From positions 1 to 36,835 of the forward strand of contig CAUWFN010000002.1 in NCBI GenBank assembly GCA_963558075.1: a stretch of DNA of 36,835 nt, written 5' to 3'. Made by a program: the position numbers and the translations under genes. Source of the stretch: CALHKP01 sp963558075 (lineage in GTDB: Bacteria; Bacillota; Clostridia; Peptostreptococcales; Anaerovoracaceae). Under the pieces are notes generated by a model that saw only the letters and a program-made list of their open reading frames with translations, had not been told where the DNA came from and searched no databases. Positions 1 to 7,518 of this stretch are shown piece by piece (position 1 is the first letter of the stretch; every line of letters begins with the position of its first letter).

Positions 1-49
1 TTGTTTTCACAGGGAGTATGATGTAACTATAGCGAGAGGGGGAGATAAA

Positions 50-2638
50 ATGAACTTAGAAAAATACACACAGAACGCTAGACAAGCAATAATGGATGCT
101 CAGAACCTTGCATTATCAGAGGGTAACCAGACTCTTGATGGTGAACATCTTCACCTGGCTCTATTACAGCAGAAGGATGGTTTAATTCCAAAGCTTTTAA
201 GCAACATGGATGTAAACGTTTCTGCGCTAGAAACAGAGATTAAGTCTGAAGTAGACAGACTGCCTAAGGTTTCAGGCAGTGCTGACAACCTTTATATGTC
301 AAGACGCCTATCAAAGGTATTTGCAGACGCAGAGAAAGAGGCGTCCAATTTTAAAGATGAATATGTGAGCGTGGAACATCTTTATCTTGCACTTATTGCT
401 GAGAGGGGAACACCTACAGCAAAATATTTAAAAGAACACGCAATTGACAGAAATAATTTTCTCGATGCACTCTCAAAGGTAAGAGGTAATCAGAGAATCA
501 CAAGTGAGAACCCAGAGGAAAACTATGAGGCTCTGACTAAATACGGAAGAGATCTTGTAGAAATGGCAAGAGAAGGAAAACTAGACCCTGTAATCGGCCG
601 TGATAGTGAAATTAGACATGCAATTCAGATTCTTTCAAGAAGAACTAAGAATAACCCTGTCCTGATTGGAGAACCTGGTGTAGGTAAAACAGCTGTAGTA
701 GAAGGTCTTGCTCAGCGTATTCTCAAGGGTGATGTGCCAGAAGGACTAAAGGATAAGACTATATTTGCTCTTGATATGGGAGCTCTTATTGCAGGCGCTA
801 AATTTAGAGGTGAATTCGAGGAAAGACTCAAGGCTGTCCTAAATGAAGTCGAAAAATCAGATGGAAGAATTATTCTATTCATCGATGAAATCCACAATAT
901 TGTCGGTGCCGGAAGAACAGAAGGCTCTATGGATGCAGGAAATCTGCTGAAACCTAAACTTGCAAGAGGAGAACTGCACTGCATAGGAGCTACAACTCTT
1001 GACGAGTACAGAAAATACATAGAAAAGGATGCTGCACTGGAGAGAAGATTCCAGAAAGTCCTTGTAGATCAGCCTACAGTTGAGGATACTATCTCTATTC
1101 TTAGAGGACTCAAGGAAAGATTTGAAATCCATCACGGCGTAAGAATCACAGACAATGCTTTGATAGCATGTGCAACACTTTCTGATAGATATATCACAGA
1201 TAGGTTCCTGCCTGACAAAGCAATTGACCTTATGGATGAGGCTGCATCTAAAATAAGAACAGAAATTGACAGTATGCCTAGTGAGCTTGATGAAATCTCA
1301 AGAAAGATCATGCAGCTAGAAATAGAAAAGCAGGCTTTATCTAAAGAAAGTGACAAAGCTTCTATGGCTCGTCTTGCTGCTCTAGAAGAAGAGCTTGCTC
1401 AGCTTCGTGATGAGAATGCAGTAATGCGCGCTCAGTGGGAAAGCGAAAAGAAAGCTATAGTCGATGTAAAGGAAGTTAAACAGGAAATAGAAAACGTTAA
1501 GCACGAAATGGATGAGGCTGAACGTAACTATGATTTAGAAAAGCTAGCAAAACTAAAATATGGTAGACTTCCAGAATTAGAAAAACAGCTTGAGGCTGCA
1601 AAAGCTAAAGCTGATGATGCAAAGGAAAACAGACTTCTTAAAGAAGAAGTAGGTGAAGAAGAAATCGCTGAGGTAGTATCGTCATGGACAGGTATTCCTG
1701 TAGCTAAGCTTGTAGAATCAGAAAGGGAAAAGCTTCTAAAACTGCCAGAAATTCTTCATAAGAGAGTAATTGGACAGGATGAAGGTGTAGAAGCTGTATC
1801 TGAAGCTATTTTGCGTGCTAGAGCAGGTCTTAAGGATGAAAATCGTCCAATTGGCTCATTTATTTTCCTTGGACCTACTGGTGTTGGTAAGACAGAGCTT
1901 GCAAAGACCCTTTCAGAGGCTTTGTTCGATAGCGAAAGAAACATGATACGTATAGATATGTCTGAGTACATGGAGAAACACTCAGTGTCAAGACTTGTTG
2001 GTGCGCCTCCAGGATATGTTGGATATGATGAGGGGGGACAGCTTACAGAAAGCGTAAGAAGAAAGCCTTATAGTGTAATTTTGTTTGACGAGATAGAAAA
2101 GGCTCATCCAGATGTATTTAACATTCTGCTGCAGCTACTAGACGATGGACGTCTTACAGATAACCAGGGAAGAACTGTAGACTTTAAGAATACAATTGTA
2201 ATCATGACTTCTAATATAGGTAGCTATGATCTTATCGAAAACATCAAGGAGGATGGAAGCATCGACCCAGAAACAAAGGAGAAGGTAGAAAATTCTCTTA
2301 AGAGCTATTTCAGACCTGAATTCCTAAACCGTATCGATGATATCGTTGTATTCAGTCCACTGACAGAATCACAGATTGGCCAGATTATAGAGCTTTCACT
2401 TAAGGGTCTTGAGGCTCGTCTCGAGGAGAAGGGAATCAAACTTGTTCTGACAGATGCAGGTAAAAACTTTATCGCAAAAGAATCTTATGATCCTAACTAC
2501 GGAGCAAGACCAGTCAAAAGATATCTACAGAAGAATATCGAAACAAAGCTTGCATCGATGATAATTGCAGGCGATATATACGATGGTTCAACTGTTACAA
2601 TTGATTCAGATGGCGAAAAGCTTATGTTTTTAAGCTAG
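50..2638 (+). CDS. clpB: ATP-dependent disaggregase chaperone ClpB
   Basis: Cytosolic Hsp100 hexamer that, with DnaK, pulls polypeptides out of heat- or stress-induced aggregates. The 862-residue product has full ClpB length and architecture. A double Clp-N repeat covers about residues 1-145. The first AAA+ module has Walker A GEPGVGKT (207-214) and Walker B with Glu280. A long coiled-coil middle domain (about 410-530) separates ClpB from ClpC and ClpA. The second AAA+ module has Walker A GPTGVGKT (608-615) and Walker B with Glu681. No ClpP-binding IGF-type loop was noticed, which fits a disaggregase rather than a protease partner. The start is set by a G-rich ribosome binding site (GGGGGAG) just upstream. 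The promoter region lies mostly outside the window, so I cannot say whether a CIRCE or CtsR site is present. A strong terminator follows, so it appears to be the last gene of its transcript. Confidence 0.97.
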   Translation: MNLEKYTQNARQAIMDAQNLALSEGNQTLDGEHLHLALLQQKDGLIPKLLSNMDVNVSALETEIKSEVDRLPKVSGSADNLYMSRRLSKVFADAEKEASNFKDEYVSVEHLYLALIAERGTPTAKYLKEHAIDRNNFLDALSKVRGNQRITSENPEENYEALTKYGRDLVEMAREGKLDPVIGRDSEIRHAIQILSRRTKNNPVLIGEPGVGKTAVVEGLAQRILKGDVPEGLKDKTIFALDMGALIAGAKFRGEFEERLKAVLNEVEKSDGRIILFIDEIHNIVGAGRTEGSMDAGNLLKPKLARGELHCIGATTLDEYRKYIEKDAALERRFQKVLVDQPTVEDTISILRGLKERFEIHHGVRITDNALIACATLSDRYITDRFLPDKAIDLMDEAASKIRTEIDSMPSELDEISRKIMQLEIEKQALSKESDKASMARLAALEEELAQLRDENAVMRAQWESEKKAIVDVKEVKQEIENVKHEMDEAERNYDLEKLAKLKYGRLPELEKQLEAAKAKADDAKENRLLKEEVGEEEIAEVVSSWTGIPVAKLVESEREKLLKLPEILHKRVIGQDEGVEAVSEAILRARAGLKDENRPIGSFIFLGPTGVGKTELAKTLSEALFDSERNMIRIDMSEYMEKHSVSRLVGAPPGYVGYDEGGQLTESVRRKPYSVILFDEIEKAHPDVFNILLQLLDDGRLTDNQGRTVDFKNTIVIMTSNIGSYDLIENIKEDGSIDPETKEKVENSLKSYFRPEFLNRIDDIVVFSPLTESQIGQIIELSLKGLEARLEEKGIKLVLTDAGKNFIAKESYDPNYGARPVKRYLQKNIETKLASMIIAGDIYDGSTVTIDSDGEKLMFLS

Positions 2639-2667
2639 CTTCAAAATGTAAATAATAATGTATTAGG

Positions 2668-2703
2668 CTGTAGCTCTACATATTGTGGGGCTACAGTTTT
2701 TTT
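2668..2703 (+). terminator. Rho-independent terminator of clpB
   Basis: The stem pairs CTGTAGC (2668-2674) with GCTACAG (2690-2696) and is followed at once by a run of seven T. It lies 30 bases after the clpB stop and ends that transcript before the promoter of the next gene. Confidence 0.9.
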
Positions 2704-2741
2704 CAAAATACACAAAAAATGCAAACAAATATACGCGTCTG

Positions 2742-2750
2742 TGATAGAAT
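2742..2750 (+). promoter_or_regulatory. Extended -10 promoter candidate for the transglutaminase-like gene
   Basis: TGATAGAAT reads as an extended -10 element (TGn plus TAGAAT), 45 bases before the ATG at 2795. No good -35 is present; the nearest candidate, TGCAAA at 2720-2725, is 19 bases away. Because a terminator ends just upstream, the gene needs its own promoter, which supports this site. Confidence 0.4.
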
Positions 2751-2794
2751 AGGAATAATAATGAAGTATATGATATTTTAAATGGAGAGTTATT

Positions 2795-4171
2795 ATGAAC
2801 CTGAAATGGACTGATTCCCTATCATCGGGCATGCCGGATGAACTTTTAAGACTTAAATATAGTGGATATTTTGATGAGTTTAAAGAAAGAAGCAAATATC
2901 ATCTTTCGAGGCCCGATCTTCCTGATGTTGTAAAACAGAGACTCGAGCTTGAGCTATACAAGATTGAAGGACTAAAAAAGGCATATATAATCGATGAGGA
3001 TGAGCTTTTTGAAAGTTTATGCGAATTTCTTCCGGGATTTACAAGAGACGATTTTGAAAAGCTCAGGCCTGATTTTGACTGGATATTTGTTGAGGGAGAA
3101 AAAAAGTACGTTAATTTTAGCCTCAGAGCTTTGTTTCTTGCAAGCCCTATGCTAAGGGATTGGCCAGGATCAACATATGAATATAGCGACAATTCAGCTG
3201 TCGAAAAAAGCGTTTCTCAGATGATTGAGACGGGAAAAGCATCGGTTGAAGCTGAGGTTATGATGTATTGTGATGTAGACTGTGATGAAAGTAAAGGAAA
3301 CGAGCTAAGAGTGCATATGCCTTATCCGAATGTTGATGGATATGGCCTTAAATCTGTAGAGTTAATAGACTCCTCCCATGATGGACGTTTTAGCGACTAT
3401 GGATTTCATCAAAACACCTACTTTATGCAAGATTCATTTATCGAGAGTGATTACAAGAATTTCTGGGTAAAATTTAAGACTGTTACAGAAACTGACTACA
3501 TGTCATTTGACAAGCTAAGTGCATCATATAAACCTGGAGAGTATGCTTGTGCAGTTAGAGAATCTGATCTTGGAGAGAAGGTACCGGGATTTGTATTTTC
3601 TCCTTTTATCAAAGCGCTTTCTGAGAAAATCGTAGGCAAAGAAACAGACAAGCTAAAAATAGCAAAAAAAATCTATGATTATATAGTCGTTAACTATGAG
3701 TATTCGTATGTTCGTGACTATGCTCTTCTTGACAGTCTTGGCGAATATTTTGCGCTCAGGGGAAGAGGAGACTGCGGCCTTCAAACTTCTTTGTTTATAA
3801 CGTTGTGCAGATATAACACAATTCCTGCAAGATGGCAGTCTGGTATTGTGCTTGGAAACGATGGTGGCGGAGTTCATGACTGGGCCTGCATATATATAGA
3901 CGGCATCGGATATAGGCCGGTCGACTGCTCATATGGTGCTCATGGTAGGTTCTGTAAGAATCTTACTCTTCAGGAATTTTACTTTGGAAATGTCGATCCA
4001 TATAGAGTGCCATTTAATACAGATGTTCAGCAAGAGTTTGATCCACCAAAAAATTTCTACAGGTACGATCCTTATGACAACCAGTACGGTGAGGTAGAGA
4101 CTGATGTAATGCAAGTTCCTGAATCTAAGGTAAATATGGGTAGAAATATTCTAAAGTGCAAGCAGTATTAA
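2795..4171 (+). CDS. Transglutaminase-like domain protein, cytosolic
   Basis: The 458-residue protein has a C-terminal transglutaminase-like (papain-fold) core with a readable Cys-His-Asp triad: Cys327 in GRGDCGLQ, His361 in GGVHDWAC and Asp377 in PVDCSYG. The N-terminal 260 residues have no domain I recognise; they are rich in acidic and aromatic residues. There is no signal peptide or membrane segment, so it should be cytosolic, unlike many bacterial relatives that are secreted or membrane anchored. The family includes peptidases, amide-bond cleaving enzymes and cross-linkers, so the substrate cannot be named. It stands alone between two terminators, with a GGAGAG ribosome binding site ten bases before the ATG. 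Context gives no functional clue. Confidence 0.8.
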   Translation: MNLKWTDSLSSGMPDELLRLKYSGYFDEFKERSKYHLSRPDLPDVVKQRLELELYKIEGLKKAYIIDEDELFESLCEFLPGFTRDDFEKLRPDFDWIFVEGEKKYVNFSLRALFLASPMLRDWPGSTYEYSDNSAVEKSVSQMIETGKASVEAEVMMYCDVDCDESKGNELRVHMPYPNVDGYGLKSVELIDSSHDGRFSDYGFHQNTYFMQDSFIESDYKNFWVKFKTVTETDYMSFDKLSASYKPGEYACAVRESDLGEKVPGFVFSPFIKALSEKIVGKETDKLKIAKKIYDYIVVNYEYSYVRDYALLDSLGEYFALRGRGDCGLQTSLFITLCRYNTIPARWQSGIVLGNDGGGVHDWACIYIDGIGYRPVDCSYGAHGRFCKNLTLQEFYFGNVDPYRVPFNTDVQQEFDPPKNFYRYDPYDNQYGEVETDVMQVPESKVNMGRNILKCKQY

Positions 4172-4190
4172 ATATAGAAAAGATATAGAA

Positions 4191-4233
4191 AAAGTGCGGC
4201 CGGCTGAGATTTTCAGCTGACACGCACTTTTTT
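4191..4233. terminator. Bidirectional terminator between the converging transglutaminase and GntR genes
   Basis: AAAGTGCG (4191-4198) pairs with CGCACTTT (4223-4230), and a smaller hairpin built on GGCTGA and TTCAGC sits inside. T tracts follow the stem on both strands, so one structure can stop both converging genes. The right side abuts the stop codon of the minus-strand regulator. Confidence 0.85.
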
Positions 4234-4891
4234 AGATTCTACGTTTATATGAATTGTCCATGTGGATTCTCATAGCAAGAGTTCCTGCCTCTACATCTTT
4301 TGTTGTAAAGGCCATGTAGATTTTCTTGTGTTCTTCTAGCACTTTTTCGAGATATCTCGGAGCAAAATAGTTAGAAGGGCAACACAAATCTGTGTATTTC
4401 TGATATGAAATCAGAGTATTTTCTAACAGCTTGTTGTGAGCTGCTCCATAGATGATTCTATGGAATGCGGTGTTGATTTTGATCATTTTTGGAATATCGT
4501 TTTTCTTTGTATAAAATTCCATGTACTTAAAAATATCCGTAAGCTCTTCTTCTTCGGATTCTGTGATTCTGTTTATGGCCCATTTTACACATGTTACCTC
4601 GCAGTCATTTCTAAGGTGTAGCATGTCTCTAACTTCCTGCTGGGAAAAGCCTTTGACAATAGCACCTTTGTTTGGGACAGTTTCTATTATTCCATCCATT
4701 TCAAGGCGACGGAAGGCTTCTCTTACAGGTGTTCTGCTTGCTTCGTAAAGCTTGCATACCTTGCTTTCTGTGAGCCTTGAGCCTTTTGTGATTTTGCCTG
4801 TCAGGATGTCTTTTAGGAGCTCTCCGTACACTTTTTCGACAAGAGGTAATTCGTTTGTTTTTTCATCAAGTAATTCTTTTAGTATTTTCAT
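4232..4891 (-). CDS. GntR-family transcriptional regulator, FadR/FCD subfamily
   Basis: A 219-residue DNA-binding repressor or activator. Residues 16-82 form the winged helix-turn-helix, with the typical recognition part SRTPVREAFRRLE at 52-64. Residues 88-215 form the all-helical FCD effector domain, with conserved features such as Arg94 in LHLRND, His144 in AFHRII and a late EEHKKI...HMDNS segment that usually supply metal- and ligand-binding histidines. FCD regulators commonly sense organic acids, sugar acids or amino acid breakdown products; the ligand here is unknown. The start is fixed by a GGAG site about eight bases upstream. It is monocistronic and divergent from nth. A strong promoter containing a GTATAC palindrome lies directly upstream, which suggests autoregulation. 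Confidence 0.9.
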   Translation of the reverse strand: MKILKELLDEKTNELPLVEKVYGELLKDILTGKITKGSRLTESKVCKLYEASRTPVREAFRRLEMDGIIETVPNKGAIVKGFSQQEVRDMLHLRNDCEVTCVKWAINRITESEEEELTDIFKYMEFYTKKNDIPKMIKINTAFHRIIYGAAHNKLLENTLISYQKYTDLCCPSNYFAPRYLEKVLEEHKKIYMAFTTKDVEAGTLAMRIHMDNSYKRRI

Positions 4892-4914
4892 AAATTTTCT
4901 CCGTTTGAATAATA

Positions 4915-4944
4915 ATTATATATGGTATACTACTAATTAGTCAA
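4915..4944 (-). promoter_or_regulatory. Promoter of the GntR gene with a GTATAC palindrome in the spacer
   Basis: Read on the minus strand, TTGACT (4939-4944) and a perfect TATAAT (4915-4920) are separated by 18 bases. GTATAC at 4925-4930, with near-symmetric flanks (TGGTATACTA), lies in that spacer. Several FCD-type GntR proteins bind short palindromes centred on TATAC or GTNNAC, so an autoregulatory operator is plausible but inferred. Confidence 0.7.
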
Positions 4945-5016
4945 GAGGATGCATAGATTAGAGTCTCTTGTCCTAGTTCAGCAGGGGATACCTGCGATAG
5001 ATGAAAGGTGTTGAGT

Positions 5017-5640
5017 ATGGAAAAAGAAAAGGTAAATAAAATTTTAGATATATTAGAGGAAACTTATCCGGAAGCAGAGTGTGCACTTCGCCACAAAAAT
5101 GTGTTTGAGCTCATAATTGCAGTAGCTCTTTCTGCGCAGACAACAGACGTGAGCGTGAACAAGGTCACACCGGCTTTGTTTGAGGCCTATCCAGATGCAA
5201 AGGCTTTATCTAGCGCATCTCAGGAGGATGTCCAAAAGTATATACAGAAAATAGGTATGTATAAGACAAAATCAAAGAATATAATCGGTCTTGCGAAAAA
5301 ACTAGTAAGTGATTTCGATGGAGAAGTGCCTTGTGACTACGATAGCCTTGTATCACTTCCTGGCGTTGGCAGAAAAACAGCAAATGTAGTTCTATCTGTT
5401 GGCTTTGGACAGCAGAGAATTGCAGTTGATACTCATGTTTTCAGAGTTTCCAATAGAATAGGGTTCGTTTCGGAAAAGGATGTGCTGAAAACGGAATTTG
5501 CTCTTATGGATATAATTCCAGAGGAAAGATGGTCAAAGACTCATCACAGCCTGATTTTTCATGGTAGAAACTGTTGCACTGCAAGAAAGCCTGACTGTGA
5601 AAATTGCACTATAGCAGAGCTTTGCGAAAAGCACCTTTGA
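5017..5640 (+). CDS. nth: Endonuclease III, base excision repair DNA glycosylase/AP lyase
   Basis: Removes oxidised pyrimidines from DNA and nicks the resulting abasic site. The protein shows the helix-hairpin-helix LPGVGRKTANVVL with the catalytic lysine, followed by the catalytic aspartate in VDTHVFRVSNR. The C-terminal [4Fe-4S] cluster motif C-X6-C-X2-C-X5-C is complete (Cys187, 194, 197, 203). Length (207 residues) is normal. An in-frame GTG at 5008 would add three residues, but AAAGGTG at 5004-5010 is best read as the ribosome binding site for ATG 5017. A small GCAGG/CCTGC stem-loop precedes it at 4981-4995. The gene is transcribed away from the GntR regulator and ends before a bidirectional terminator. 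Confidence 0.95.
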   Translation: MEKEKVNKILDILEETYPEAECALRHKNVFELIIAVALSAQTTDVSVNKVTPALFEAYPDAKALSSASQEDVQKYIQKIGMYKTKSKNIIGLAKKLVSDFDGEVPCDYDSLVSLPGVGRKTANVVLSVGFGQQRIAVDTHVFRVSNRIGFVSEKDVLKTEFALMDIIPEERWSKTHHSLIFHGRNCCTARKPDCENCTIAELCEKHL

Positions 5641-5705
5641 TAAAAGAGCAAAATCAAACGAGACGACATAAAAAATAGATAAAATATGTAATAAAAGTTA
5701 AGAAA

Positions 5706-5751
5706 AAAGTACAGCCTTAGGATAATACCTTAAGCTGTACTTTGTTTTTTT
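5706..5751. terminator. Bidirectional terminator between nth and the SEC-C gene
   Basis: AAAGTACAGC (5706-5715) pairs perfectly with GCTGTACTTT (5734-5743), and CTTAGG/CCTTAAG extends the stem inward. Seven T follow on the plus strand after one G, and a run of A precedes it, so it serves both converging genes. Confidence 0.9.
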
Positions 5752-5755
5752 AATA

Positions 5756-6256
5756 TTAAGCGTTTTTACCGCAGCATTTCTTGTATTTTTTGCCGCTTCC
5801 GCATGGACAAGGGTCATTTCTGCCTGGTTTCTTTTCTACATGAACAGTTCTTGAACGTTTGAATTCTTTTACAATTTCCATACGTCTGTCCATTGTAAGA
5901 ACATCGTCCCACTCTTCTAGTGAATACAAATAGTCAGCATCTGCCTTTAGCATGTTGAAGAACAGCTTTTCAAAATCTACATCAAGATCGATTTCTGTGT
6001 CCATTTCAATGCTTTCTAGGTCGTTTTCTTTGTTTAAACTTGTGTTAATTCCATCTAGGAATCCCATGAAGATTACTTTGTCACATTCAAACTGTGCAAC
6101 TAAATCTTCTACCTTTCCTGCAAGATGCTCGTCCTTGTGAGCAAGGATGTGCTTGTAAATTTTTGTTTCTGTTCCTGAGTATTCAGTCCAGAATGCTTCT
6201 ACTGTTTCTTTAGTCTGGCTGTCCATAAGTTTCTGCCAGTCTTTGTATAAACTCAT
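5756..6256 (-). CDS. SEC-C motif (SecA C-terminal-like zinc) protein
   Basis: A 166-residue protein ending in a SEC-C zinc motif, C-X-C-X8-C-C (Cys150, Cys152, Cys161, Cys162), like the tail that SecA uses to bind SecB or ribosomes. The rest is acidic and mostly helical, with no domain I can name and no signal peptide. The reading frame is open 12 codons further upstream, but the ATG at 6256 has an ideal AGGAGG site (6266-6271), and that site overlaps the hom stop codon. So it is co-transcribed with, and possibly translationally tied to, hom. Related short SEC-C proteins are common in Firmicutes without a settled role; a link to translation or protein quality control is only a guess. Confidence 0.8.
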   Translation of the reverse strand: MSLYKDWQKLMDSQTKETVEAFWTEYSGTETKIYKHILAHKDEHLAGKVEDLVAQFECDKVIFMGFLDGINTSLNKENDLESIEMDTEIDLDVDFEKLFFNMLKADADYLYSLEEWDDVLTMDRRMEIVKEFKRSRTVHVEKKPGRNDPCPCGSGKKYKKCCGKNA

Positions 6257-6269
6257 GTGTTTTTTCCTC

Positions 6270-7235
6270 CTATAATGTTTTTGCCACTGCAATTACGTCG
6301 CCGACAACAGCACTTCCTGTTGGAAGGGCACCGGCTCCTTTTCCATAGAACATAACTTCTCCAACAGCATTACCTGTTACATATATAGCATTAAATTCGT
6401 TTGAAACTCCACAAAGTGGGTGATCAAACGGAATGTTCATTGGCTTAACACTGTATTCAATTCCTGAATCTGTCTTCTTTGCGTGAGCGATAAGTTTGAT
6501 TTTGCAGCCATCAGCCTTTGCTTTTTCGATATCGTCCATAGTGATTTTGCTGATTCCAACAGTAGGAATATCGTCAGGATGAACGTATTTATCAAAGGCA
6601 AGAGTCATAAGAATTGAAAGCTTGTTTGCAACGTCTATACCTTCTACGTCAGCAGTAGGATCTGCCTCTGCAAAACCTTTTTCCTGTGCATCTTTTAGAA
6701 CGTCATCATAGTCAAGACCAAGGTCTGTCATTTTTGTTAAGATGTAGTTAGTTGTTCCATTTACGATACCCATGATTTCTGAAAACTCATTTCCGCTCAG
6801 GGCTTCCTGAATAGCTGTAAGAGCAGGGATTCCGCCTCCAACGCTGGCTTCAAATCTGAATTCAACCCCGTTCTTTTCGGCTGTTTCCTTCAGCAGGGCA
6901 TAGTTTGCGGCAACTGCGGCCTTGTTTGGTGTTACAACGTGCTTTCCTGCATTCATTGCCTTTAGCATGTATGAAGTTGCAGGCTCGATTCCTCCGATTG
7001 CCTCAACAACAATGTCGATTTCGCTGTCATTAAAAATTTCGTCTGCATCTGTGACTGCACATGCAGGATCCATTCCTGTTTTCGCAAGTTTTTCTGGGCT
7101 TCTTACAAGGGCCTTGGCAACCTCGATAGTTCTTCCTGTGCGTTTTTCAATAAGCGCTTTGTTCATGTTTAAGATCTCGTAAGTTCCGCCACCTACAGTC
7201 CCTAAACCTAGAATTGCGATTTTTACTGCTTTCAT
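6270..7235 (-). CDS. hom: Homoserine dehydrogenase, short form without ACT domain
   Basis: Reduces aspartate semialdehyde to homoserine, the branch point to threonine and methionine. Residues 5-17 hold the NAD(P) fingerprint ILGLGTVGGG. TPNKAAVA with Lys105 and the catalytic region AEADPTADVEGIDVANKLSIL with Lys205 are intact, and the fold closes with GAGALPTGSAVVGDV near the C-terminus. The product is 321 residues; the usual Firmicutes enzyme is about 400-430 and carries a C-terminal ACT domain for threonine inhibition, which is absent here. The stop codon is directly followed by the next gene, so this is not an obvious recent frameshift. The start at 7235 is chosen over an upstream in-frame ATG because AAGGAGG precedes it. 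It is the first gene of a two-gene operon with the SEC-C gene. Confidence 0.93.
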   Translation of the reverse strand: MKAVKIAILGLGTVGGGTYEILNMNKALIEKRTGRTIEVAKALVRSPEKLAKTGMDPACAVTDADEIFNDSEIDIVVEAIGGIEPATSYMLKAMNAGKHVVTPNKAAVAANYALLKETAEKNGVEFRFEASVGGGIPALTAIQEALSGNEFSEIMGIVNGTTNYILTKMTDLGLDYDDVLKDAQEKGFAEADPTADVEGIDVANKLSILMTLAFDKYVHPDDIPTVGISKITMDDIEKAKADGCKIKLIAHAKKTDSGIEYSVKPMNIPFDHPLCGVSNEFNAIYVTGNAVGEVMFYGKGAGALPTGSAVVGDVIAVAKTL

Positions 7236-7315
7236 GAAAGCCTCCTTATCATACAAGTATTTATAACGGCTGCGCTGGGCAGACCGGTATATGCAAAAAA
7301 AACAATTTGAATAAA

Positions 7316-7344
7316 ATTATACATATATAATATAGCATGGTCAA
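7316..7344 (-). promoter_or_regulatory. Promoter of the hom operon
   Basis: On the minus strand, TTGACC (7339-7344) and TATAAT (7316-7321) are separated by exactly 17 bases. Transcription would begin near 7309 and leave a leader of about 75 bases. That leader can fold a short stem, GGTCTGC against GCAGCC (about 7277-7294), with no T run after it, so it is not a clear attenuator. No T-box or other known riboswitch was recognised. Confidence 0.75.
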
Positions 7345-7388
7345 TATTTGCGGTCAATATTTCATGTTATAATTCACATATTTGCGGT
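7339..7388. repeat. Short direct repeats over the hom -35 region
   Basis: GGTCAATATTT occurs twice in tandem at 7339-7349 and 7352-7362 (13-base period), and ATATTTGCGGT occurs at 7344-7354 and 7378-7388. The first copy contains the hom -35 element. This looks like a possible activator or repressor array in the 283-base gap between hom and trmL; the gap holds no gene. Confidence 0.5.
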
Positions 7389-7518
7389 AAAATACGATGA
7401 AAATCCTTTGTTTTTACATAAATTATGCCAGAATCTAGTATACATTGCGGAAAAGGTGGCTTAATATTAAAAAAAGTGATAATATAAAACAGTAAGTATA
7501 AAGAAAGAGGAATAAAAA

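Noticed and set aside
712..1356. Antisense open frames inside clpB (712-1020, 875-1135, 1132-1356 on the minus strand)
   Set aside because: They lie fully within an unmistakable clpB reading frame, have no ribosome binding sites and low-complexity Ser/Ile/Leu-rich products typical of antisense shadows.
2641..2895. 84-residue minus-strand frame over the clpB terminator and the next promoter
   Set aside because: It covers a hairpin terminator and the start of a real gene; no ribosome binding site or protein-like composition.
4981..4995. GCAGG/CCTGC stem-loop before nth as a possible riboswitch or terminator
   Set aside because: Only five base pairs, no T run, no match to a known riboswitch core; probably a chance stem.
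5008..5016. GTG at 5008 as start of nth
   Set aside because: These bases form the ribosome binding site for ATG 5017, and homologues start at the later codon.
7236..7310. T-box or other amino acid riboswitch in the hom leader
   Set aside because: No T-box sequence, no specifier stem and no terminator-antiterminator pair; the leader is only about 75 bases.
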